Below, one piece after another: positions 1-5,743 of a stretch of 13,303 bases of DNA (the stretch's first letter is position 1; each line of letters starts with the position of its first letter). The notes beneath the pieces were generated by a model that worked only from the letters and a program-made list of their open reading frames with translations, was not told where the DNA came from and made no database searches. The translations under genes were made by a program, and so were the position numbers. Origin of the DNA: CAZEER01 sp964511215 (GTDB lineage: Bacteria > Fidelibacterota > Marinisomatia > Marinisomatales > UBA1611); contig CAZEER010000061.1 of the NCBI GenBank assembly GCA_964511215.1, positions 1-13,303 of the forward strand, given 5' to 3'.

Positions 1-191
1 GGATCACGATTTATGATATCATGGGTCGTGAAGTCAGGACTTTGTTTAACAACCAACAAAATGCCGGCTATAAATCAGTTATTTGGAATGCTACGAATAA
101 CCAAGGCCAGCCAATTTCAGCAGGAGTATATTTATATAGTATTGAAGCAGGAGTTTTTAGACAAACAAAGAAGATGATACTTCTTAAATAA
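1..191 (+). CDS. 3' end of an exported protein with FlgD-like / type IX-style C-terminal sorting domain (partial)
   Basis: The gene enters from the left edge; its frame begins at base 3 and stops with TAA at 189-191, leaving 62 residues. These match the end of the FlgD-like Ig fold used as a C-terminal sorting signal: ITIYDIMGREVRTL, then WNATNNQGQPISAGVYLY, ending in FRQTKKMILLK. The same ending occurs in the protein at 1436-3169. In Bacteroidetes-type bacteria this domain directs proteins through the type IX secretion system to the cell surface or outside, so the missing N-terminal part should be an exported enzyme or adhesin. What that part does cannot be seen. A strong terminator follows 22 bases after the stop. 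The domain assignment is firm; use of type IX secretion in this organism is inferred. Confidence 0.88.
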   Translation, partial: ITIYDIMGREVRTLFNNQQNAGYKSVIWNATNNQGQPISAGVYLYSIEAGVFRQTKKMILLK

Positions 192-212
192 CCCTAACCT
201 TTTCACAATATC

Positions 213-237
213 AAACCCCACATTCGTGGGGTTTTTT
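213..237 (+). terminator. Rho-independent terminator, copy 1
   Basis: A 9-bp stem, AAACCCCAC paired with GTGGGGTTT, closes the loop ATTC and runs into six T's (232-237). It lies just behind the partial sorting-domain gene and before the Rieske gene. A near copy occurs at 3552-3576. The end of the T tract overlaps the TTTG element of the candidate promoter at 235-262. Confidence 0.9.
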
Positions 238-262
238 GTTTACATGAAGATGGGTAGATTAT
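235..262 (+). promoter_or_regulatory. Candidate promoter of the Rieske gene (TTTG-N16-TAGATTAT)
   Basis: TTTG at 235-238 is followed after exactly 16 bases by TAGATTAT at 255-262. The second element sits in ATGGGTAGATTATTAAT (250-266), which recurs letter for letter at 6976-6992. The cold-shock gene has TTTG-N16-TAAATTAC with the same spacing. TAnnTT resembles the first part of the Bacteroidetes -7 element TAnnTTTG. A start near 268 would leave a leader of about 25 bases without a clear ribosome site. The promoter role is inferred from the repetition. Confidence 0.5.
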
Positions 263-292
263 TAATTATAATGTATCAAAAATAAACTAACA

Positions 293-1378
293 ATGAACAC
301 AAACAAATCGATTCCATCTAGCTACTATCATGATCCTGAAATACACGAAAAGGAAAAGGTGAAAATCTTTTATTGTAACTGGCATTATGCTGGACACAAA
401 AGTCAGGTTATAAATTCCGGTGATTACTTAACTCTACAGCTTGGCGATGAAAGTCTTATCATTATCAGAGGTGATGATGATCAACTCAAAGGTTTTTTTA
501 ATGTTTGCCGACATCGTGCTCACCGACTTCTAACTGGTAGCGGTAGTGTGAAATCAATTACGTGTCCCTATCATGCATGGAATTATACCATAGATGGAGA
601 TCTCCATCGTGCACAAAATGCAGATAAAATGATGGACTTTGATAAATCCGAGTATTGTTTATCTCGCTTCCAAGTTACAACCATTTGTGGTTTTATATTT
701 GTGAATCTGGATATTAAAGCAACTCCTTTAAATGCACAGGCGAGTGACTTTGAAAAAGACCTACGGCAGCGTATCTCTTTTCTAGATCGACTAAAGCCCA
801 TACATAATGATAGGGGCCGTCCCTCTTCAATAAATGCTAATTGGAAGGTCGTTGTAGATAATTATCTGGAATGTTATCACTGCACAAAGGCACATCCTGC
901 ATTTGTGAATTTGATCGATATGGAACATTACCAAATAGAAACCTATGATATTTGGTCACGGCAATATTCGTCATCTGCCAGACCAGAAAACAAAGCATAT
1001 GAGTTTAATAAAACTGCCATGGTTCAGGATATGTGTTTCTGGTTCCTGTGGCCTACCACTGCCCTGGGTTATCTACCAGGAGTTGAAGCATTATTTGTTA
1101 GTTCTATTCTTCCCAATAGTGTGAATAAAACAACTCGAGTTGGTCATTGGTTGAGTGCAGATGGTACAGAATTACCAAAAAATTTCAGTGACTATATGAA
1201 CAACGTTCTTTTTATGGAAGATATTGCTATTTGTGAATCTGTTCACCTGGGACTACAATCACAATCTTATGATCAGGGGCCTTTTATGATTGATCCAGAT
1301 CATTCGGGTATTTCGGAGATTGCAGTCAAACATTTTCATGCGCTTATACACAAGTCATTAGGGAAAGATGACCACTAG
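293..1378 (+). CDS. Rieske non-heme iron oxygenase, alpha subunit (choline/carnitine/glycine-betaine monooxygenase-like)
   Basis: This 361-residue protein is the catalytic subunit type of Rieske oxygenases, cytosolic enzymes that use O2 and electrons from a separate reductase. The Rieske centre ligands are visible as C72-x-H74 and C91-x2-H94. The mononuclear iron site reads NYLECYHCTKAHP, giving H196 and H201, with D310 in the segment MEDIAIC as the third ligand. E193, three residues before H196, stands where carnitine and choline-type oxygenases have a bridging glutamate rather than the aspartate of ring-hydroxylating dioxygenases. I therefore favour oxidative demethylation or hydroxylation of a quaternary amine over an aromatic substrate, but the substrate is inferred. 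The length suits this subfamily. No reductase or ferredoxin gene is in the window, so the electron partner must lie elsewhere. The ATG at 293 lacks a good Shine-Dalgarno. The gene probably starts its own transcript (motif at 235-262). Confidence 0.9.
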   Translation: MNTNKSIPSSYYHDPEIHEKEKVKIFYCNWHYAGHKSQVINSGDYLTLQLGDESLIIIRGDDDQLKGFFNVCRHRAHRLLTGSGSVKSITCPYHAWNYTIDGDLHRAQNADKMMDFDKSEYCLSRFQVTTICGFIFVNLDIKATPLNAQASDFEKDLRQRISFLDRLKPIHNDRGRPSSINANWKVVVDNYLECYHCTKAHPAFVNLIDMEHYQIETYDIWSRQYSSSARPENKAYEFNKTAMVQDMCFWFLWPTTALGYLPGVEALFVSSILPNSVNKTTRVGHWLSADGTELPKNFSDYMNNVLFMEDIAICESVHLGLQSQSYDQGPFMIDPDHSGISEIAVKHFHALIHKSLGKDDH

Positions 1379-1435
1379 CAAGTCAAGTCCATACTGGTAG
1401 GGTTTTTTATTTGTGAGAGAGGTATATTTGTTTAG

Positions 1436-3169
1436 ATGAGAAATTTGATAACTATTTTCCTTATTTGTAATTCAATTACAAAAAGTGAAAACTATAATCT
1501 TCCAACTGATTTTCCAGAAATAACAGTGCACTATAATAACGACTCAGATTCAAGTAATATTTTTATTAGTACATACACTGTCTCTAATCCGGTTGAAAAT
1601 AATTATATAATAATATTGAATCATTTGGGTGAGACAATATTTTTTAGAAAAAATGAAGGAATTGTCTTTGATTTTAAAGTACAGCCAAACAACTTATTAT
1701 CTTTTATATCTATTGGGAATAATTCTGAGAATATTGTATATATCATGGACCACACTTATTCTATGGTAGATACAATAAGTTTGGATAATTACTCTTTGGA
1801 TTATCATGATTTTCAAATATTAGACAATGGTAATTATCTCACACTTGCTAAATCATATCGTATTTTAGATTTGAGTCAAGAATTTGAAGGTGGCTCACCA
1901 GCTGCTTTGGTTGAAGACTATATAATATTAGAGCTTGATCAGAATAATAATATAGTTTTTGAATGGAACACATCTGATCATTTTAATATTAATGATGCGC
2001 CCCATCTTGATATCACAAGTCAATATATTTATTATGCCCACGCTAATTCGATAGAAGTGGATTACGATGGGAACATACTACTATCATCAAGACATATGGA
2101 CGAAATAACTAAAATTAATAGACAAACGGGTGAGATAATTTGGAGGCTAGGAGGTAGTAACAATCAATTTACATTTTTAAATGACACTATGGATTTTTAT
2201 CATTCAATACCGGTGCCATTTTGTTATCAGCATGACGCTCGCAGGTTAGAAAATGGAAATATAACTTTGTTTGATAATGGCAATTGGAAGAATCCATATT
2301 TCTCAAGAGCGGTGGAATATGAAATAGATGAGGTAAATAAGACAGCAACACGGATTTGGGAGTACAGGGATAGCTCTTTAGTATATAGCGAATGGATGGG
2401 TAATGCTCAAAGATTGGAGAATGGTAATACGATAAGTATTTGGAATACATTTGATTCAACGACCTCAATAATACAAGCCAATTCAAATTCTGAAAAAACC
2501 TTCGAACTTTCACTTAACAATATTTTTAACCCTAATTATGATAAGCTAGGTATATGGTCATACAGGGCATTTAGATTTGCATGGGAGGGGAGTGCCGACA
2601 GACCCTATCTTTGGTCTGATACAACTCAAAATAATATTTTTAGTCTCAATTTCTCACAGTTTGGAGTAAGCAATATTGTAAAATATTATATTTACCAAGG
2701 ATTCAATGAGGGTACGATGATTAAAATTGATTCGACTGAAAACAATTATTATACAATACCAATTACTGATATAGAACAAAATAATATTTTTCAAATATCA
2801 TCAATAGATATCGATGGAATTGAAAGTCCAAAATCAAATGCCGTGTCTTTTGCTACAAGTGGATTAGAAATAGAAAAATCAGTTTTACCCAGTAATGTCA
2901 TTTTAAATCAAAACTACCCAAATCCCTTCAATCCTATTTCCAAGATTCAATATAATCTTCCCAAAAAAGATTTTGTATCAATCACTATATATGATGTCAT
3001 TGGTAGGCATATAAAGACCCTAGTAGCAACAGAAAAGGGTCCAGGTCTTCATTCAATTCATTGGGATGCTACCAATAATGTAGGCCAGCCCGTATCAGCA
3101 GGAGTTTATTTATACAGTATTCAGGCAGGAGATTTTAGACAGACCAAGAAGATGATACTGCTCAAATAG
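1436..3169 (+). CDS. Arylsulfotransferase (ASST)-like beta-propeller protein with C-terminal sorting domain
   Basis: The 577-residue protein starts with a weak signal peptide (about 1-17) and continues with a beta-propeller like PAPS-independent arylsulfate sulfotransferases. Three family motifs are visible: YHDFQILDNGN (H124), HANSIEVDYDGNILLSSRH (H202 and R219) and QHDARRLENGN (H266). By order and context they could match the active-site His, His, Arg and sulfate-carrying His of E. coli AssT; that residue mapping is mine. Residues about 400-475 look like a fibronectin/Ig-type linker. Residues 490-577 form the FlgD-like sorting domain, beginning NQNYPNPFNP and ending FRQTKKMILLK. The product is thus probably on the surface or secreted, possibly moving sulfate between phenolic donors and acceptors. 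Some relatives may be only structural or binding propellers. GAGAGAGG at 1415-1422 is a possible but distant ribosome site. It lies 57 bases behind the Rieske gene on the same strand, so co-transcription is possible. Confidence 0.8.
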   Translation: MRNLITIFLICNSITKSENYNLPTDFPEITVHYNNDSDSSNIFISTYTVSNPVENNYIIILNHLGETIFFRKNEGIVFDFKVQPNNLLSFISIGNNSENIVYIMDHTYSMVDTISLDNYSLDYHDFQILDNGNYLTLAKSYRILDLSQEFEGGSPAALVEDYIILELDQNNNIVFEWNTSDHFNINDAPHLDITSQYIYYAHANSIEVDYDGNILLSSRHMDEITKINRQTGEIIWRLGGSNNQFTFLNDTMDFYHSIPVPFCYQHDARRLENGNITLFDNGNWKNPYFSRAVEYEIDEVNKTATRIWEYRDSSLVYSEWMGNAQRLENGNTISIWNTFDSTTSIIQANSNSEKTFELSLNNIFNPNYDKLGIWSYRAFRFAWEGSADRPYLWSDTTQNNIFSLNFSQFGVSNIVKYYIYQGFNEGTMIKIDSTENNYYTIPITDIEQNNIFQISSIDIDGIESPKSNAVSFATSGLEIEKSVLPSNVILNQNYPNPFNPISKIQYNLPKKDFVSITIYDVIGRHIKTLVATEKGPGLHSIHWDATNNVGQPVSAGVYLYSIQAGDFRQTKKMILLK

Positions 3170-3282
3170 AGCTACCTTTTTGCAGTATTCTTCCAAATAT
3201 ATGTAGGTGGTATTAGACTGCAAACAGAATGTAAAAATGAGGATTTCTAATTGCCGATGTCAATTTTTTGCACATAGTTTTT

Positions 3283-3310
3283 TTTGTTTGTTAGATATTG
3301 GGTAAATTAC
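3283..3310 (+). promoter_or_regulatory. Candidate promoter of the cold-shock gene (TTTG-N16-TAAATTAC)
   Basis: TTTG at 3283-3286 and TAAATTAC at 3303-3310 are 16 bases apart, and TTGGG precedes the second element, matching the motif at 235-262 and 6961-6988. A start near 3316 would give a short leader carrying the AAGGA at 3326-3330. Together with the terminator at 3552-3576 this makes the cold-shock gene a self-contained transcription unit. Confidence 0.5.
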
Positions 3311-3335
3311 AGTAACAAATTACACAAGGAATATT

Positions 3336-3530
3336 ATGGAAAATGGCAAAGTAAAATTTTATAATAAAGAGAAAAAGTATGGTTTTATAACTGGTGATAA
3401 TGGAACAGATTATTTTTTTCATGCTTCAGGCATATCTAATGAGATATACCTAAAAGATGGAGACAGAGTTGAATTTAAAGTTGTAGACGGAGATAGAGGA
3501 GAAAAAGCAGTAGAAATATCTCTAATATAA
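3336..3530 (+). CDS. Cold-shock domain protein (CspA family)
   Basis: A 64-residue single cold-shock domain, a five-stranded OB fold that binds single-stranded RNA and DNA and acts as an RNA chaperone in the cytosol. The RNP1 motif is KKYGFIT (13-19), with lysine where KGFGFI usually has its first glycine. RNP2 is DYFFHASGI (25-33). The start GKVKFYN corresponds to the usual GxVKWFN, with the tryptophan replaced by another aromatic. Length is close to the usual 65-70. AAGGA at 3326-3330 lies five bases before the ATG, one of the best ribosome sites in the window. The gene stands alone between a candidate promoter and a terminator. The leader seems too short for the long thermosensor leader of E. 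coli cspA, so cold induction is not implied. Confidence 0.95.
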   Translation: MENGKVKFYNKEKKYGFITGDNGTDYFFHASGISNEIYLKDGDRVEFKVVDGDRGEKAVEISLI

Positions 3531-3551
3531 ATTATTTAATCATAAATCATC

Positions 3552-3576
3552 AAACCCTGCATTCGTGGGGTTTTTT
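3552..3576 (+). terminator. Rho-independent terminator, copy 2
   Basis: The stem AAACCCTGC / GTGGGGTTT closes the loop ATTC and is followed by a run of T's. The 33-base segment 3549-3581 matches 210-242 at all but two positions, and both changes keep the stem paired as U-G or G-U. It ends the cold-shock transcript 22 bases after its stop codon. Confidence 0.88.
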
Positions 3577-3649
3577 GTTTATGGAATGATAGAAAGATTT
3601 GGGATTGATGTTATCCAACCTTCAAAAAAACACCGGAATACTTTTTAGT

Positions 3650-4039
3650 ATGAAACTTATCCTTATTTTATTTTTGGCTGGGTGTGGTAGTAAATCATTA
3701 AAAAATAATATACAGCAAAAAGGATATTATGTAAACGAGAAGAATGACAGGGTATCGGCATATTATATCTATGATTTTGTTTCAAAAGAAGAAGTAAAAA
3801 GACATGCCATGCAAAGTAACTCTACAGAAGGAAATAATATAGCAAATTACTATTTTTCTCGTAATGGTAATATTCCTAGTCATGAGCTCAAACTTTCCAA
3901 AAGTTTAGTAGAAGCAAATAATATTATTAACAGGTATTCGTATAATGTTAGATATGGATTTACCAAGGATTCTTTGGGTAATATAAAATTTGCAGATTGC
4001 TTAGAGACACCACAGGACGATCTATGTACCCCCAATTAA
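3650..4039 (+). CDS. Small lipoprotein of unknown function
   Basis: The frame is open from a TTG at 3599, but I choose the ATG at 3650. It yields a compact lipoprotein signal, MKLILILFLAGC, with the textbook lipobox LAGC and lipid-carrying C12, whereas the longer reading would put about 17 uncharacteristic residues in front. The mature part of about 118 residues is polar and rich in Asn, Tyr and Ser. It contains a helix-like stretch (about 45-95) and two further cysteines, C117 and C126, near the C terminus that could form a disulfide. I recognise no family. The ribosome site is weak. The gene follows a terminator, and the cupin gene starts 54 bases later on the same strand, so it may open a small operon with the cupin and MORN-type genes. 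Confidence 0.72.
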   Translation: MKLILILFLAGCGSKSLKNNIQQKGYYVNEKNDRVSAYYIYDFVSKEEVKRHAMQSNSTEGNNIANYYFSRNGNIPSHELKLSKSLVEANNIINRYSYNVRYGFTKDSLGNIKFADCLETPQDDLCTPN

Positions 4040-4093
4040 AATATGGATTAATTAAATAGCATTATTTATCATGCAAGAGGAGATATTTCAATA

Positions 4094-4456
4094 ATGGTTG
4101 ATATAATTTTAAAAAACTTTGAAAAGCCAGATGAGATTAGAAAATTTGAAAAAGGAAAATTTGAATTAATACAATTAGGAAATATGACAATTGGGAGAGC
4201 AACCTATGAACCAGGATGGAAATGGTCAATAGATATTTCTCCTTTAAGCGAGACAGAATTTTGTGATATTGAGCATTATGGTATTGTTTTATCTGGTAGT
4301 GCCACGGTGGCTTTTAAAAATGGGGACTTACATATATTAAAGAAAGGTGATGTTTTTTATGTTCCTCCTGACCCACATGATAGTTGGGTTGTAGGCAATG
4401 ATAAATATATATCATTACATTTTTTAGGAGCTGAAAAATATGCTAGAATTAATTAA
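4094..4456 (+). CDS. Small single-domain cupin protein
   Basis: The 120-residue protein is one cupin barrel. The segment IGRATYEPGWKWS (33-45), H61-YGIVLSGSATV and GDVFYVPPDPHDSWVVG (85-101) follow the pattern of a widespread small cupin family, with the second cupin motif G-x5-P-x3-H giving H95. Only some of the usual metal ligands are clear (H61, H95, perhaps E60), so it may bind a metal weakly or act as a sugar- or small-molecule-binding barrel. No signal peptide is seen, so it should be cytosolic. AGAGGAGA at 4076-4083, ten bases before the ATG, is a good ribosome site. It sits 36 bases before the MORN-type gene and is probably co-transcribed with it. Substrate unknown. Confidence 0.85.
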   Translation: MVDIILKNFEKPDEIRKFEKGKFELIQLGNMTIGRATYEPGWKWSIDISPLSETEFCDIEHYGIVLSGSATVAFKNGDLHILKKGDVFYVPPDPHDSWVVGNDKYISLHFLGAEKYARIN

Positions 4457-4492
4457 TGTGGTGTACTAGAAATTAATTTTTAATTAGGTCTA

Positions 4493-5077
4493 ATGAAAAA
4501 AATAATTTATCTATCAACTTTTTCAATTGTTTTTGCCAAACAGATTATTCATAATGTTGAAACATATGAGAATGGTAATGTTCAAAAAATTTATTATCAC
4601 AGAAAAACATCAAATGGTATAGAAAAAGTTCAATTTGAAGAATATTATGAAAATGGTGTTAAACAGAAACAAGGTACTTATAAGGATGGAGAAAAAAATG
4701 GTCTGTGGACTTCTTGGCATGATAACGGTCAAAGACTATCAGAGGGTACCTATAAAAATGGAATAAAGCATGGGTTCTGGGTAGGCTGGCATGATAACGG
4801 ACAGAAGCAGGGTGAAGTAACATGGAAAGATGGACGAGAAGATGGACTATGGATCATTTGGTATGAGAATGGGCAAAAGAGTAAAGAATTAATTTGGGTA
4901 GGTGGTAAAAAGCAGGGTGATTGTACGGAATGGTGGGGAAATGGAAGAAAAAAATTAGAAGGATATTGGGAAAATAATAAAAAAGGTGGTACGTGGACAT
5001 ATTGGCGTGAAGACGGGAGGTTAATTAAAGATGAAATACATGAAGATGGGAAATTAATTAAAGAAAAATATTATTAG
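4493..5077 (+). CDS. Exported MORN-type (YwqK-like) repeat protein
   Basis: A 194-residue protein with a signal peptide (about 1-15, cleavage after VFA) followed almost entirely by MORN_2-type repeats of the kind often labelled YwqK-family antitoxin. Residues 61-180 are five exact 24-residue units built on GTYKDGxKNGxWxxWHDNGQ; a degraded unit covers about 37-60 and a partial one 181-194. Such repeats form an extended beta-hairpin stack. Members are found as surface or periplasmic proteins, and the antitoxin label rests on one Bacillus case. No toxin-like gene adjoins it, so I would not call it an antitoxin. The product is probably periplasmic or surface-bound, with an interaction role that cannot be read from sequence. 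The ribosome site is weak (TTAGG). It ends 31 bases from the opposing membrane-protein gene. Confidence 0.85.
   Translation: MKKIIYLSTFSIVFAKQIIHNVETYENGNVQKIYYHRKTSNGIEKVQFEEYYENGVKQKQGTYKDGEKNGLWTSWHDNGQRLSEGTYKNGIKHGFWVGWHDNGQKQGEVTWKDGREDGLWIIWYENGQKSKELIWVGGKKQGDCTEWWGNGRKKLEGYWENNKKGGTWTYWREDGRLIKDEIHEDGKLIKEKYY
4673..5032 (+). repeat. Five tandem 72-bp units encoding 24-residue MORN-type repeats
   Basis: The units run 4673-4744, 4745-4816, 4817-4888, 4889-4960 and 4961-5032 with no insertions or deletions. Units 1 and 2 are closest and share TGGCATGATAACGG. Units 4 and 5 have lost several consensus residues, for example DNG becomes GNG or EDG. The array looks like old tandem duplication with drift rather than recent expansion. 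Confidence 0.85.
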
Positions 5078-5108
5078 TCAATTCCTAAAAAATATAACCC
5101 TTTATATA

Positions 5109-5678
5109 TTATCGCTTTGCATTGTTTATTAACCTTAAACAAATAAAATAAAATAATATAGGTGCAACAATCCACACAGCCTGTGGGATTAAGGTGTAAC
5201 CTGGTGACAAGGGTGCTGAGCCAGGTATTGTTGGGATAATTATAGGGTTCCAAGGGAGTGGCTCATAAATCCAGACTCGACCATTAAATAGATATTCTAC
5301 CAATAACTCCTGAGAGATGCCCCAGGATACCATTACAAACAATTCATTTTTGTTGAATGATCTAAACAAAGGTTTTGGCAGATATTTTTCACAAAAATAA
5401 ATACCCATCATAAATAATCCACCATCCCAGACCGAGTGACTTATTTTCCGAGGCCATCCACCTAGTCCATAGGGCCACTCTTTTACTGAGTGTAAAAATT
5501 CTGGACCTAGGATTAAAAAAGTAAATTCCCATATAGAACCGATGAGACATCCTATCCAAAATAATAAATAATATTCCCTTGAAATTTGATTTTTAATTTT
5601 TGCTAAATAAAAACCAATAAGCAAAAGAAGGGCTACGGTAAAATCACCTATAAGAAAAATATAGTCCAAGGTATTCAA
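5109..5678 (-). CDS. Multi-pass inner-membrane protein of unknown family
   Basis: A 189-residue hydrophobic protein with about five membrane segments (near 5-26, 38-58, 83-98, 111-130 and 162-183). No signal peptide or known catalytic motif is seen. Polar and aromatic residues that may be functional lie near the segments: W50-E51, H81, W84-D85, E124, E128 and W136, plus a Pro-rich stretch (140-160, PLPWNPIIIPTIPG). I do not recognise the family. The start is TTG at 5678-5676, chosen because a strong AAGGAAG lies five bases before it and no in-frame ATG occurs before the third membrane segment. It follows the serine hydrolase gene by 65 bases on the same strand, so the two may share a transcript. 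It faces the MORN-type gene tail to tail. Confidence 0.75.
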   Translation of the reverse strand: MNTLDYIFLIGDFTVALLLLIGFYLAKIKNQISREYYLLFWIGCLIGSIWEFTFLILGPEFLHSVKEWPYGLGGWPRKISHSVWDGGLFMMGIYFCEKYLPKPLFRSFNKNELFVMVSWGISQELLVEYLFNGRVWIYEPLPWNPIIIPTIPGSAPLSPGYTLIPQAVWIVAPILFYFICLRLINNAKR

Positions 5679-5683
5679 ACCAA

Positions 5684-5690
5684 CTTCCTT
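5684..5690 (-). promoter_or_regulatory. Ribosome binding site that fixes a TTG start
   Basis: Read on the minus strand this is AAGGAAG, then five bases (TTGGT), then the TTG at 5678. It is the strongest ribosome site in the window and the main reason to accept the TTG. An earlier TTG inside the spacer is followed by a stop after one codon. Confidence 0.7.
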
Positions 5691-5743
5691 TTTATTAGAT
5701 TCATTTTAATTCCTAAGGCATACTCTGAAAGATTGAGTTATAT

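Noticed and set aside
1389..1408. GGTAGGGTTTTTT after the Rieske gene as a degenerate third copy of the repeated terminator
   Set aside because: Only a 3-bp stem (CCA/TGG) can form in front of the T tract, so it is not convincing as a hairpin terminator.
1423..1430. TATATTTG, a perfect match to the Bacteroidetes -7 element, before the arylsulfotransferase-like gene
   Set aside because: It lies five bases before the ATG and no TTTG stands at a suitable distance upstream (the nearest is nine bases away), so it is probably chance.
2187..2513. 108-codon minus-strand open frame inside the arylsulfotransferase-like gene
   Set aside because: It is a shadow of the plus-strand coding frame, which has clear family motifs across the same bases; the antisense product resembles nothing.
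3179..3224. Inverted repeat TTTGCAGT / ACTGCAAA behind the arylsulfotransferase-like gene
   Set aside because: The 8-bp arms are separated by 30 bases, there is no T tract after the second arm and no extended pairing. It could be a weak terminator or operator but is not supported.
3599..3649. TTG-started N-terminal extension of the lipoprotein gene
   Set aside because: It would bury the clean lipoprotein signal that starts at the ATG at 3650, and no ribosome site supports the TTG.
4493..5077. Toxin-antitoxin module suggested by the YwqK-like repeats
   Set aside because: The protein has a signal peptide, and neither neighbour (a cupin and an opposing membrane protein) resembles a toxin.
5091..5110. 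AT-only hairpin ATATAA-CCCT-TTATAT between the convergent genes at 5077 and 5109
   Set aside because: A six-pair A/T stem is too weak for a terminator, and such palindromes are frequent in DNA of this composition.
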